DNA of 64,000 bases, from positions 47,501 through 111,500 of the forward strand of contig JAJGOT010000677.1 of NCBI GenBank assembly GCA_022457155.1, written 5' to 3'. Shown piece by piece: positions 11,089-19,741 of the stretch. Made by a program: the position numbers and the translations under genes. The stretch's first letter is position 1. Each line of letters begins with the position of its first letter. The notes beneath the pieces are model-generated. The model had not been told where the DNA came from, did no database searches, and saw only the letters and a list, made by a program, of their open reading frames with translations. The DNA is from Cladopsammia gracilis (lineage: Eukaryota; Cnidaria; Anthozoa; Scleractinia; Dendrophylliidae).

Positions 11089-11826
11089 TTATAATAAACT
11101 TTTACTGAATGTAAAAGTAAATGAAATAGGTATTTTTGGATAATCAAATTGATTAGTAGGATTTTTTTTTACTATTTCAACGCTAAATCTTGCATTTTTT
11201 CTATATAGTAGATTAATATTTGTAAAAGTTTGTTCAACATTATCATCAGAAGTTAAAATTCTATCTGGTTGACCAATTATAATTATTTTTATTTTAAAAC
11301 GAACAGAGATTGTAATTACTCTGCTAAGAACGAAAGAGTTTAATGTTTCTAAAGTGCAATCAAATGGAAAAGCGATTGAATTTGTTCCATAATTGAATTT
11401 TACATATAATCCAGCATTAGGATGATAACCTGTAATGACAAAATATTGTTTCAACGATTTCAAAAAAGCTAAACTAACAGGTTGATCATCTTTTGTTGGA
11501 TTTTTAATACTAATATCATGATTATTCATATTAATATCTGTTTCCATCACCATTTTCTGATTTTCAAAAATAAAAGGTGTATCATAAACACTTGAATCAA
11601 CGTCTGCTACGTAATTTTTAACACCATAAATAATTAAATATCCTTGTCCTTGATTAGGAGAAGATGAAATTCCATCACATTTCATGTCAACATAAATATA
11701 CTCAGGTGGGGAAATCTTCCATTTATGTAAATGAATAATTGATCTTGTATAATTAGAAAACTTTTTTGTTGATTGTTGATTAATATTCAAACTTGTACTT
11801 ACAACATCAACACTCACATTTGTCAT
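11089..11826 (-). CDS. fibre-like protein, C-terminal (head-like) part
   Basis: I start it at the ATG at 11826 (245 residues), since the upstream extension overlaps the preceding gene in another frame. The product is beta-rich, with alternating hydrophobic strands and no obvious catalytic motif, as in jelly-roll or receptor-binding head domains. The preceding fibre gene ends at 11807 in a different frame, and both frames meet at an A6 run (+ strand 11837-11842). So this is either a separate overlapping gene or the severed C-terminus of one roughly 660-residue fibre protein. I favour the latter. Confidence 0.65.
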   Translation of the reverse strand: MTNVSVDVVSTSLNINQQSTKKFSNYTRSIIHLHKWKISPPEYIYVDMKCDGISSSPNQGQGYLIIYGVKNYVADVDSSVYDTPFIFENQKMVMETDINMNNHDISIKNPTKDDQPVSLAFLKSLKQYFVITGYHPNAGLYVKFNYGTNSIAFPFDCTLETLNSFVLSRVITISVRFKIKIIIIGQPDRILTSDDNVEQTFTNINLLYRKNARFSVEIVKKNPTNQFDYPKIPISFTFTFSKSLL

Positions 11827-12991
11827 AGAAATGTGGAAAAAATTCAATACAAATAGTATATTCTCCTTCAGGAATTTTATATAAATTAAATCCAAGTCTT
11901 CCTGAGTATTTATTATCACTTGAACTTTTATTTATTTTAAAATCATATGCTTTTTTATTGAATAAATGAGGACTCCCCGAAAAATCATTTATTCCAATTA
12001 CTGTAATTCCATATTCACTGCTACTTTCATCAACATCTTCCATTAAATATCTAAATTGATCTTTTTGGTAAAAAGTAGAAGAGATATGAGATTTATTAAC
12101 ATAATCTTTATAATCTTGTTCTAATTTAGTTATTTTTGTAGTATTTTCACTGGTTTTTGTTTTAACATATTGAACATTGCTTGCTGAATTTGGATCATTT
12201 TCATCTGTTAACAATCCCCTAATTTTTTGTTTTTGCATTATAAGGTCTCTTCCAGAAGGATTGCTTAATTTTCTTGTGTTTAATTCACTTATCATATTGT
12301 TTAAGTTATTATCTTGTTGATCAACATATTCTTTATTCGGTACTTCATGATCAAATGTAGGTAATTTTGATAGATTATATATTCGATTATTATTGATATC
12401 AATATCATTTTCCATTGGAGAGACTTCTTTACGTGATAAGAAAATATTCTTTACATCATTATAAGAAACTAAATTGTTATAATTTTGTGTTAAATAATTA
12501 AAATTTTGTTGCTTACTTTGTACAACGTTAAAAAGTTCTTTCAAATCAATATTTTTAGTAACTTCATGAGTATGAGGAGGAACATCAGGATGATATTTCT
12601 TCAAAGTAATCATATTTACAGCTGATAAATCATTATTTTCATCTGTATCCATATTTGTAATTAATTTTCGATTCATTTCAATTCCTCCAGGACGAACGAT
12701 TCTATTTCCTCCTAAATCAAAATGACCAGTCATATGATTTGCTCCATTAACAAGAATAACTTCAGTAGGATTAGGTTTTGATTCTAATCCAGTTTCAAAT
12801 TGATGTTTAGTTATAGCATCAGAAGAATTAATACCTTCACTAAGATTTACTAATCGTTTTTGTTCAATATCGTAATTATTATCAGCATCTAATTTAATTC
12901 CTGTGCTTGCATGTATTTCTTGACTAATCTGTCTAATATATTCGTTGATATCAATATTAGTATATTGATTGATATTATTGAATATTCCCAT
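11807..12991 (-). CDS. tail-fibre-like protein of the Polinton
   Basis: The open frame runs from 13021, but I choose the ATG at 12991 (394 residues) because a TATA-like AT box directly precedes it and it avoids overlap with the ATPase gene. At least three repeats have the form found in phage tail fibres: a Gly/Asn stretch, D-I-D-x-N-N-N-R-I, N-L, then N-K-E-Y-V-D (for example around 12370-12420). Such repeats build trimeric beta-prism shafts. A coiled-coil-like segment follows. The protein most likely forms a receptor-binding spike, by analogy. The 3' end is cut by a frameshift at a T6 run in the coding strand. Confidence 0.7.
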   Translation of the reverse strand: MGIFNNINQYTNIDINEYIRQISQEIHASTGIKLDADNNYDIEQKRLVNLSEGINSSDAITKHQFETGLESKPNPTEVILVNGANHMTGHFDLGGNRIVRPGGIEMNRKLITNMDTDENNDLSAVNMITLKKYHPDVPPHTHEVTKNIDLKELFNVVQSKQQNFNYLTQNYNNLVSYNDVKNIFLSRKEVSPMENDIDINNNRIYNLSKLPTFDHEVPNKEYVDQQDNNLNNMISELNTRKLSNPSGRDLIMQKQKIRGLLTDENDPNSASNVQYVKTKTSENTTKITKLEQDYKDYVNKSHISSTFYQKDQFRYLMEDVDESSSEYGITVIGINDFSGSPHLFNKKAYDFKINKSSSDNKYSGRLGFNLYKIPEGEYTICIEFFPHFYDKCEC

Positions 12992-13004
12992 TTTTATTTT
13001 ATAA

Positions 13005-13631
13005 TTATATTTTTTCATCAAAATTCTTAGTAACTGATTTTTGTTCTTTATCTAAAAACAAGAATTCATAAGGTCTAAGTTTATTAAAAAGATTTGGATC
13101 AATCAAATTTTCTTTTGCAATAAGATTCAAATGATTTTTAGAAACTGGTGGATATAATATCATATGAGAACAATTTAATCTTAATTTTGAAGGTACATCA
13201 TAATAACTCTGACTTAGATAAATAGGACTGATACCATGATGTCTTCCATCAGTATAATGATTTGCTATTTTTTTCTGAATTCCATCTGTAGCATTAACAA
13301 GATCATCAAATACAACAATTTTTCTATTATCTTCTGGATATTCTGTTGTTTCCATTATATCTTCTGGAAATTCTAAAACTTCATATCCAACTTTTTCACT
13401 AATTCGAGACATTATTTTTTTAAGGTCTTGTAATTTTTCTTGATTATGATTAGGACCATAATAATAAATTTTATCATAGTAAACTAATGGTGTTCTTATC
13501 ATATGCATTAGAGTGTTTGTTTTTCCACATCGGGTTTGACCAGCAATAAGCATTCTGAAATCTTCATCTAAGAAATCAAATAGTTTTTTAGATTTTGTTT
13601 TTTGATTTGTATCATAATTTGGGATTTTCAT
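13005..13631 (-). CDS. FtsK/HerA-type genome packaging ATPase
   Basis: The 208-residue protein has Walker A GQTRCGKT at residues 31-38 and Walker B KIVVFDD at 104-110, followed by a sensor-like YLSQSY segment. Length and layout match the short A32-like ATPases of Polintons, which drive DNA into preformed capsids using ATP. It is next to the fibre gene and divergent from the 408-residue gene at 13713. The ATG is preceded by TATAATAAAATAAG. Intact. Confidence 0.92.
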   Translation of the reverse strand: MKIPNYDTNQKTKSKKLFDFLDEDFRMLIAGQTRCGKTNTLMHMIRTPLVYYDKIYYYGPNHNQEKLQDLKKIMSRISEKVGYEVLEFPEDIMETTEYPEDNRKIVVFDDLVNATDGIQKKIANHYTDGRHHGISPIYLSQSYYDVPSKLRLNCSHMILYPPVSKNHLNLIAKENLIDPNLFNKLRPYEFLFLDKEQKSVTKNFDEKI

Positions 13632-13712
13632 TCTTATTTTATTATAATGATAGATAATTTGAATTAAATTAAATGGTAATTCTATAGATAATTATATAAT
13701 CTTATAATAAAA
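13632..13712. promoter_or_regulatory. divergent promoter region
   Basis: An 81-bp AT-rich gap separates the ATPase gene (leftward) and the 408-residue gene (rightward). Each side has a TATAATAAAA-type box directly before its ATG, leaving almost no 5' leader. Confidence 0.55.
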
Positions 13713-14939
13713 ATGAATTTAGAAAATATCAAAAAATATGCAGAATCAGAATATAAAGGATATAAAATAGCTAAAGCTGTTACTGCAGCTAAAAATGAAG
13801 TGAAAGATCAAGGTAAAATCCGTGATGTTGTTATGAGTGAATATTATAAAACTTTAAGAGAACCTTTAAAAGAAACGTTGGTTGAACAACAGAAGAAGAC
13901 AGATGAAAAACAGGATAAAATGATTGAACAGTTGAAAGAAAATCAATTAGCTATTACTAGTGGTTTAAATCAATTAACATTAGCTACTGGAAAAAATCTT
14001 ATAGAATTAGAAGATAAACCTTCTACATCAAAATCATTATTAGATACTGAAATACCAGATGATGAAGATAAAACACCAGAAAAACCAAAAATATCAGAAA
14101 AACCTTCAAAATCAAAAATAGAAAAATATAATTTGGATAAATTTTTAAATAATAAAGATTCAATTGATATATTAGCTGAATATGGTTATGAATTACCATC
14201 ATTTTATAAAGATGCTGAAGATATTAGTGATCAAATTGAAGATGCCGATAATTCAATTAAAGAAATACAAAAAAAACTAAGTACTGCTGATATTTCAATA
14301 GATGAAAAAGGAATTAAAAAAGCTGAACCCAAAGCAAAAAATCTTAAACCAGAAACTTTAGAAAAAATAAAAAAGTTTAATACTTTAAATATTTTTAAGG
14401 AAAGATTGATAGGAATTGCAATAAGTCGTGGAATAAAAGGTCAAGGTTTAGGAAAAAGAAGATATAAACAACCAAGAAGAAATGCTTATAAAATTCAAAA
14501 TAATCAATATGGTGGATTAATGATTGATTTACCAAACTTAATGAAAAATTTAAAACTGAATGCTTATCGTGGTGGTAAATTAATCTATGAAGCAGATGCT
14601 GATAAATCTCTTATATCTCTATTAACAAAGAGATACAATCCTAAAACAAAATATTCAATGAATGCAGTAAAAATCTTTAATGATTTAAACATGCTAAGTA
14701 ATATGCCACCTCATAAATCATCAGGAAAATCTAAAATGGTTGGATCAAGTGTTATGTATTATAAAGATCCAAAAGAATTAACAGATAGATTAAAAGTATT
14801 AATCGGTTCAATAACTGCTGGGAATAATTCACCAGTTATAAAAAATGATATTTCACAAATCAATGATGAATTATTAAGAATAGGAGTTATTGATAAAAAA
14901 TTACATGAAAAAATGTATAATAAATGGGTAAAGTCTTAG
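13713..14939 (+). CDS. conserved Polinton protein of unknown function (408 aa)
   Basis: The N-terminal 110 residues are charged and helical, probably coiled coil. A Pro/Lys/Glu-rich linker follows (about 115-150), then a basic stretch (RGIKGQGLGKRRYKQPRR, about 240-258) and a C-terminal domain with YGGLMIDLPNLMKNLKLNAY and LLTKRYNPKTKYS. I recall the C-terminal domain as common in animal Polintons and in their chromosomal remnants, but no function is established to my knowledge. It is one of few + strand genes in the element and ends in a palindromic 3' element. Confidence 0.75.
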   Translation: MNLENIKKYAESEYKGYKIAKAVTAAKNEVKDQGKIRDVVMSEYYKTLREPLKETLVEQQKKTDEKQDKMIEQLKENQLAITSGLNQLTLATGKNLIELEDKPSTSKSLLDTEIPDDEDKTPEKPKISEKPSKSKIEKYNLDKFLNNKDSIDILAEYGYELPSFYKDAEDISDQIEDADNSIKEIQKKLSTADISIDEKGIKKAEPKAKNLKPETLEKIKKFNTLNIFKERLIGIAISRGIKGQGLGKRRYKQPRRNAYKIQNNQYGGLMIDLPNLMKNLKLNAYRGGKLIYEADADKSLISLLTKRYNPKTKYSMNAVKIFNDLNMLSNMPPHKSSGKSKMVGSSVMYYKDPKELTDRLKVLIGSITAGNNSPVIKNDISQINDELLRIGVIDKKLHEKMYNKWVKS

Positions 14940-14978
14940 ATTTTAATACTTCAATTAGTATTAAAATCAAAAAAAAAA
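14939..14978. terminator. palindromic 3' element between convergent genes
   Basis: GATTTTAATAC and GTATTAAAATC form a perfect 11-bp stem with an 8-base loop (14939-14968), followed by A10. It overlaps the stop of the 408-residue gene and faces the end of the capsid gene at 14991. The same AATACT/AGTATT stem recurs at the end of the integrase gene. Confidence 0.7.
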
Positions 14979-14990
14979 TTATATGATTTT

Positions 14991-15763
14991 TTATGCTTTT
15001 ATAAGCATTTTTCCAGATGAAATGTATAATTCAATTTCTTTTTCATGTAAAACCAATGCATTTATTGTATAATTACTTCCTGGAGCACCATTTAACTCAT
15101 ATCTAAAAGTTAGTGAAACAACACCATCTTTAACATCTTCATCTTGATTTCTAAGATCAAAATACAACACCCCAAAAAGATTTTTGAAATTTGTTCTATC
15201 AATTATTGGTCCACTTAGTAAATCATTATAAGCTGAAGAATATGACATTAATGTTCTATAAAGTCTTGTTTCTTCTTTTGATGTCATTTCTAATTGAGGA
15301 TAGTATATACTGTTGTTTACTTCTAATTGTACTCTAGTAAAATTACGACCAGCTGTACCAATAGAAAATGTATCAAAAGTAAAGATATTTCCTGTCTGAG
15401 ATCCATAACTTGTTGTAGGAACCACCCAAATAAAAACATGTCTTGGTCTTCTAATTCCTGTAGTTATACGAAAGTAGCTCTGAGTTGATGTTGTTTGTAA
15501 TAATTCACTATGTTCTCTCAAATAAGTCCACTTTTTTGGTTTTAAATAATTTTCAAGATACAACTTCATTCCTTCTCCATTAAAAATAATTTTCGGACAC
15601 CATAATCGTAAATTAGTGATAATGACTTTTGAAGCTGGAGCATTACCACCCCTAAAAATAATATTTCCATCATTTTCTAGTTTTAATAAAATATTCATTT
15701 TGATATTAGGATGAAGATTGTTTTTGAAAGCTGCAAAATAACTATATAAATTCATAGGGATTG
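14991..15763 (-). pseudogene. major capsid protein, C-terminal part (after frameshift)
   Basis: This frame continues the capsid protein after the T7 run at 15764-15770 and ends at 14991. It holds the rest of the first jelly roll and the second jelly roll, with strand-rich segments and the motif RPRHVFIWVV. In-frame sequence extends upstream to 15788 but belongs to the other frame's coding. Together with 15764-16293 the length (about 430 residues) suits a Polinton double jelly-roll capsid. One base in the homopolymer separates the two frames. Confidence 0.85.
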
Positions 15764-16293
15764 AAAAAAACAGTTTCACTTGCAGCATCTGTTAATTTTT
15801 TCCGATCAGCATAACCTTGATTATATAAAGCACCTGGGACTGGTTGTGCAGTTCCTGTAGATGACTCTATATAGAAAAATTGATCTTTCCCAATTGTATC
15901 CGCATAACTTTTAGTATATTTCAAAAGAGATAAAACATTTGATGTTTCATTAGCTCTTGTATTATTATATACAGTTATTCCATTACATTCAACTTGGAGT
16001 TCATTAATGAAAGTATGACCATTAGTTGTTGTACAATAAGTTGTATCAGCACCAGTTCCTGCTGTTATTCCAACTGCACTATCAGCAAGAGTTACAAGTT
16101 TAAACTTAACTTCTAAATAAGCATTATACCAATCAATTGGATTAGCTTCTGATGAATTATCAACTGTGAATCTATAATTATCCTTTACTTGTTTAGCATT
16201 ATTTGGAACATTAGCATTCAATGGTGTTTCCAAATCATAATATGTATATTCATATCTCTTTACTAAATTCGGGCTTCTAAAATTTCCATTCAT
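15742..16293 (-). pseudogene. major capsid protein, N-terminal part (before frameshift)
   Basis: The 183-residue frame starts at ATG 16293, preceded by an AT box ending AAAATAAAATG. It begins with residues typical of the Polinton double jelly-roll capsid (YEYTYYDLETPL, INELQVECNGITVYNN). This protein forms the hexon-like capsomers of the icosahedral shell. The frame runs into a stop at 15742 after a T7 run in the coding strand (15764-15770), while the capsid sequence continues in another frame. Either a true disabling mutation or a homopolymer error. Confidence 0.88.
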
Positions 16294-16323
16294 TTTATTT
16301 TAAGATTATATAAAAATTTTTTT

Positions 16324-16767
16324 TTAAAGAAGATCTTTATAAACATCTTTGACATAAGAATATTTATCATTATTTTTTTGTAAAAGTTTAACAATTTTTT
16401 CACCTTTATCTTCTTTCGGTGGATTTATATTTTCTTTTTGTGGTATTACATAATCTTGAATTTCAGGAATAAGTTCTTCTGGTATAGTTTCAATTTCAAG
16501 TTTCTTCTCTTTCTTTTTTGATGATTTAGGTTTAGGTTTAAATTTATCATAAATCGTTTCACCAATTAATTGACCAGTTTTCTCACCAATCTTTTCAGAT
16601 CCTTTTTCCACTAGTTTCTCTGCTGCTTTTGAAGCAAGTTTAGATGCAGTTTTTCCAGTAAGTTTAGCTCCAATATTACTCAATACATCAAAAACACCAC
16701 CACCTTTTGTCTCTGTATCTGTATAATAATCTTCACCAGTATCATAATTTCTTATTCGTCTTTCCAT
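16324..16767 (-). CDS. small Polinton structural protein with Gly/Ala-rich helix
   Basis: A 147-residue protein. Residues about 23-70 form an amphipathic, Ala/Lys-rich region (GGGVFDVLSNIGAKLTGKTA) reminiscent of membrane-active internal capsid proteins such as adenovirus protein VI, but without demonstrable homology. A Pro/Lys/Glu linker and a short C-terminal helix follow. It lies between the capsid and penton-like genes in the same orientation, which supports a virion role. TATAAATAAAAAA directly precedes the ATG. Confidence 0.6.
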   Translation of the reverse strand: MERRIRNYDTGEDYYTDTETKGGGVFDVLSNIGAKLTGKTASKLASKAAEKLVEKGSEKIGEKTGQLIGETIYDKFKPKPKSSKKKEKKLEIETIPEELIPEIQDYVIPQKENINPPKEDKGEKIVKLLQKNNDKYSYVKDVYKDLL

Positions 16768-16787
16768 TTTTTTATTTATACAATTTA

Positions 16788-17549
16788 TTATTTTCTTTCA
16801 CCAATAACAACAGTTAAACTTATATCAATATCATTCAAATCAACTTCTCTATCTTGGTCATCCGTAATATAAAATTTAACTTCAAAAATTTCATTTCTAT
16901 TCATTCTATTCCATAAGTAATTTATAGGTTGAATTTCAAATGGTAATGATCTTGTTTTTGTATTAGTTGAAAATGTGTATAATACATTTGATCGTTTTCC
17001 TGAGATAATACTATCAGATAATAAACTAGTTCTAATATATAAATTATCAATATCATTACTAATATTAGGAAAATTCTTTCCATATGCACTTTTCTTTAAA
17101 ACTTTCTTTTCAAATCCTAATAATTTACCAAAATTACCACTATTGGAAAAATCAATGTAATAATTTTCATTAAGTGCAATAAATACTTTATATGTTGTAA
17201 GATCAAAAAGTATATTAATACCATAATTTTCTGTATTTCCAAGTTTACCAATTCTTTTTTGAATAAGAGTATTTATATCTTGATAATCATAAATACCTGA
17301 TGGAAATACAATTGTTATATAAGTTTTACCTTTATCTTTTGATATTTTCAATTCATTGTTTTGATACTCGGGTCTAATATTATGCCAACTAGCAGTCATA
17401 GAAAGATGGTCTAATGCTAAATAATGAGTAGTGTTTGGATCCAATTTCAATTCAGGAGTAAATTTTAGAGTAAAATTACCTGGTTTATTTGATGGATTTT
17501 GTTTTTTAGCATCAAGACTTTTAAAAACTAATACTCTATTCTGAATCAT
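16788..17549 (-). CDS. penton-like minor capsid protein
   Basis: I choose ATG 17549 (253 residues) instead of 17609 because the longer frame would overlap the protease gene and 17549 has the AT box. The sequence is that of the Polinton minor capsid protein: start MIQNRVLVFKSLDA, then HYLALDHLSMTASWHNI, and a strand-rich single jelly-roll fold. In Polintons and virophages this protein occupies the fivefold vertices. It lies between the protease and the small structural gene. Intact. Confidence 0.85.
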   Translation of the reverse strand: MIQNRVLVFKSLDAKKQNPSNKPGNFTLKFTPELKLDPNTTHYLALDHLSMTASWHNIRPEYQNNELKISKDKGKTYITIVFPSGIYDYQDINTLIQKRIGKLGNTENYGINILFDLTTYKVFIALNENYYIDFSNSGNFGKLLGFEKKVLKKSAYGKNFPNISNDIDNLYIRTSLLSDSIISGKRSNVLYTFSTNTKTRSLPFEIQPINYLWNRMNRNEIFEVKFYITDDQDREVDLNDIDISLTVVIGERK

Positions 17550-17562
17550 TTTATTTAATATC

Positions 17563-18153
17563 TTAGATAAAATAATTTTTAATGAAGTTTTCATTGAATT
17601 GTTGATCATTAATTTTAAAAACTTTTAAAAGATTATAAAAAGATTTCTTATAAATATTATCAAGAAAATATAAACAGTAATAACCACATCTAACAGAATA
17701 GATATCTTGAATTGGATAACCTTTATTATAAATAAAACCTAGATTTAATCTTTTTGCATGATCTATAATTTCTAATGGTGGTGGAAGTGAAAAAGAATCG
17801 AAATAATAAATATATGGTGGTTTTATGAATTCTGCAACCCAATGAGTTCCTTGTCCTACTTTATCATCAAGATTAATTATACAACATCCTTTTTCATGAA
17901 AATGATCAATTGAGTCTTTAGAAAAAATTCCTTTAAAATTTGGTATCTTAAGATAATCTATATATTCTAAAAGATCAAAATTACTTAGAGGTATATCTTT
18001 GAAAATAGGTTTCAAAGTATTGTTCCTAATACTGGAATTTGGTTGAATGGACTGTTTGGTCCTAGTAATAATCCTTGTCCTTTTTTTTTTACCTTTACCT
18101 TTCCCTTGTTGTTCCCATGTTCCAAAAAATGGTGGTGGTTGATAAGGTATCAT
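17563..18153 (-). CDS. adenain-like cysteine protease
   Basis: The 196-residue protein has the Ulp1/adenain catalytic order: His104 in GTHWVAEF, Asp119 in YYFDSF, Gln149 in GYPIQ and Cys156 in SVRCGYYC. Such proteases cleave virion precursors during maturation. The first 45 residues are Pro- and then Lys-rich and look unlike the protease domain. Upstream, the same frame continues without interruption except one TGA into the gene at 18178-18837, so a fusion or polyprotein is possible. A short duplicated segment (GTAATC...CTTGT) surrounds the junction. Confidence 0.9.
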   Translation of the reverse strand: MIPYQPPPFFGTWEQQGKGKGKKKRTRIITRTKQSIQPNSSIRNNTLKPIFKDIPLSNFDLLEYIDYLKIPNFKGIFSKDSIDHFHEKGCCIINLDDKVGQGTHWVAEFIKPPYIYYFDSFSLPPPLEIIDHAKRLNLGFIYNKGYPIQDIYSVRCGYYCLYFLDNIYKKSFYNLLKVFKINDQQFNENFIKNYFI

Positions 18154-18177
18154 TCCTGGTCTAGCACTTACTTGTAA

Positions 18178-18837
18178 TCATTTTCCTGTTCTAGAACTTA
18201 TTTGTAATCCTTTTCCTGTTTTTGGTACTTGTAATCCTTTTCCAAATAATTTTGAAGCTAATTCTATAGCCATAGGAATACCAATTGCAGCTAGAGTACC
18301 TAAAAATCCTCCTTCAATTTGTTTTTTTGTTGGTTTAAAATATAATGCTCCACCTTTTTGTTTGGCTTTATTTAATTCATCAATTTGTTTTTTTGTTAAT
18401 TCTTTTTTAAGACTCATCAATTTAGATAAATATTCAGATGGAATATCAATTCCTTTACCAAAAATTTTATCAATTCCAAGTGATCCTAAAGCTGATAAAG
18501 CACCCTGAGCAAGTGCTGGAGCTGCTTTACTAGCTGCTTTTGCAGCCATTGGAAGAACTTTTGAACCTATTGAAATAAGAGATCCAAACAAACTTCCACC
18601 TTCTTTTACTACTTTTCTAATTTGTGTTTTTGTTATTTTAATATCAGAACCAACTCCATTAGTTTTAGCTTTATTAAGTTTATTAATTTGTGTTTTTGTC
18701 AACATTAATTCATCTGATCCAACTAAATTATTTTTAGTAATTCTTAAAGTAATCTCTGATCTATCCTTATAAGCTTTTGCTAATTTTTTTAATTGAGATT
18801 CAGATAATTTTAATTTGTATGGAAAATAATTCGTCAT
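18178..18837 (-). CDS. conserved Polinton structural protein with Ala-rich membrane-active region
   Basis: The 219-residue protein has two N-terminal repeats of the form L-(S/T)-x-x-Q-x-x-K-x-x-K-A followed by T-K-x-Q. A Gly/Ala-rich hydrophobic segment follows (about 78-125), then a second one near the C-terminus (GGFLGTLAAIGIPMAIELAS). I recall close relatives beside the protease gene in cnidarian Polintons. Adenovirus core or membrane-lytic proteins are a loose comparison only. It ends at TGA 18178-18180, 24 bp before the in-frame ATG of the protease. Confidence 0.7.
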   Translation of the reverse strand: MTNYFPYKLKLSESQLKKLAKAYKDRSEITLRITKNNLVGSDELMLTKTQINKLNKAKTNGVGSDIKITKTQIRKVVKEGGSLFGSLISIGSKVLPMAAKAASKAAPALAQGALSALGSLGIDKIFGKGIDIPSEYLSKLMSLKKELTKKQIDELNKAKQKGGALYFKPTKKQIEGGFLGTLAAIGIPMAIELASKLFGKGLQVPKTGKGLQISSRTGK

Positions 18838-18910
18838 TCTTTTTTATTTAATGAATTATATAAAAAGTGTAAAAGTTAAAAAAAAATTTTTATCTAAATA
18901 TATAATAAAA
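18838..18910. promoter_or_regulatory. divergent promoter region
   Basis: A 73-bp AT-rich gap. On the + side TATATAATAAAATG leads into the zinc-ribbon/PLA2 gene; on the minus side TATATAATTCATTAAAT precedes the gene at 18837. Confidence 0.55.
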
Positions 18911-19061
18911 TGAAATCTTATTGTGTGAAAGAAAAAAACAAACAGAATGTGTTAAACCAGATGGTTATCAAACTGCTAAAAATGGAAGAAAAATGTATTG
19001 GTGTACTTGTGCTTCTTGTGGAATAAAAAAAACACGATTTGTTAAGAAACAGGGAAACTAA
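18911..19061 (+). pseudogene. zinc-ribbon N-terminus of the PLA2-like gene (frameshifted)
   Basis: ATG 18911 follows TATATAATAAA. After about nine codons the frame breaks at an A7 run (18932-18938). In the next frame a short domain with KNGRKMYWCTCASCGIKKTR appears, resembling the DUF5679-type zinc ribbon, and stops at TAA 19059-19061. The PLA2 frame then opens again just downstream. I interpret this as the N-terminal part of one gene with two frameshifts. Confidence 0.6.
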
Positions 19062-19099
19062 TTCAGCCTTCTTCTTCACAAACACAAGAAGGAGAAGGC

Positions 19100-19741
19100 T
19101 TGGGTGAATTAGCATTAACAGGTTTAACTCATGCTTTACCTTGGTTAGGTAAAAAAACAGTTGAAATGGGAAGATTTGGTGTATCTGAAGCTATGAGAAA
19201 TAAAAACTTACAGAAAAAAGCAATTAATTATGGATTAAATAAATTAACTCCAATGATTCAAGATGTTGGTAGTAAAGCATTGGATGAAATATCAACAAAA
19301 ATAAGACCAAAATTAAAATATAAAACAAATAGAAAAGATCTAGACCAAGGAGGTAGTGTAGATATTCATAGCCTCATTGGAAAATTACCAAAACCAAAAG
19401 GTGGTTGGACTCCAGGAAATTATAAGTATATGGGACCTTTTAACCCTTTGAATGATCAATTAAGATATGATCCTGAAACAGGTGAAGTATTAGAATGGAA
19501 AGTTAAACCATATAATAAAGTGGATGAAATTTCTGCTTATCATGATATATGTTATGATATGGGAAAAAATAAGAATGAATGTGATAGGCAAATGGTTAAA
19601 TCTTTAGATCTGATTCCATACGGTGAAATACCGAAATGGGGGCAAACAGCGAGATTTATTATAAATACTAAACAGAAACTTGGTTTGGGTTTACCAAAGA
19701 AGACAAAGAAGACAAAATCAAAAAACGTAAAGCGGCGTTGA
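19100..19741 (+). CDS. phospholipase A2-like protein of the Polinton
   Basis: About 213 codons are open; the first in-frame possible start here is TTG, so the true start is probably the upstream zinc-ribbon part at 18911. Residues 108-117 (YKYMGPFNPL) look like the Ca-binding loop, and HDICYD at 148-153 supplies the His-Asp pair of parvovirus-type (VP1u) PLA2. A Gln/Gly-rich N-terminal region with LPWLGKK precedes it. The C-terminus is very basic. In parvoviruses this enzyme opens endosomal membranes during entry; such a role here is inference. The stop overlaps the first codons of the integrase frame. Confidence 0.75.
   Translation: MGELALTGLTHALPWLGKKTVEMGRFGVSEAMRNKNLQKKAINYGLNKLTPMIQDVGSKALDEISTKIRPKLKYKTNRKDLDQGGSVDIHSLIGKLPKPKGGWTPGNYKYMGPFNPLNDQLRYDPETGEVLEWKVKPYNKVDEISAYHDICYDMGKNKNECDRQMVKSLDLIPYGEIPKWGQTARFIINTKQKLGLGLPKKTKKTKSKNVKRR

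Noticed and set aside
15764..15770. Programmed ribosomal frameshifting in the capsid gene
   Set aside because: Considered because of the T7 run, but five unrelated genes break at similar runs, which fits length error or slippage mutation better than a programmed event.
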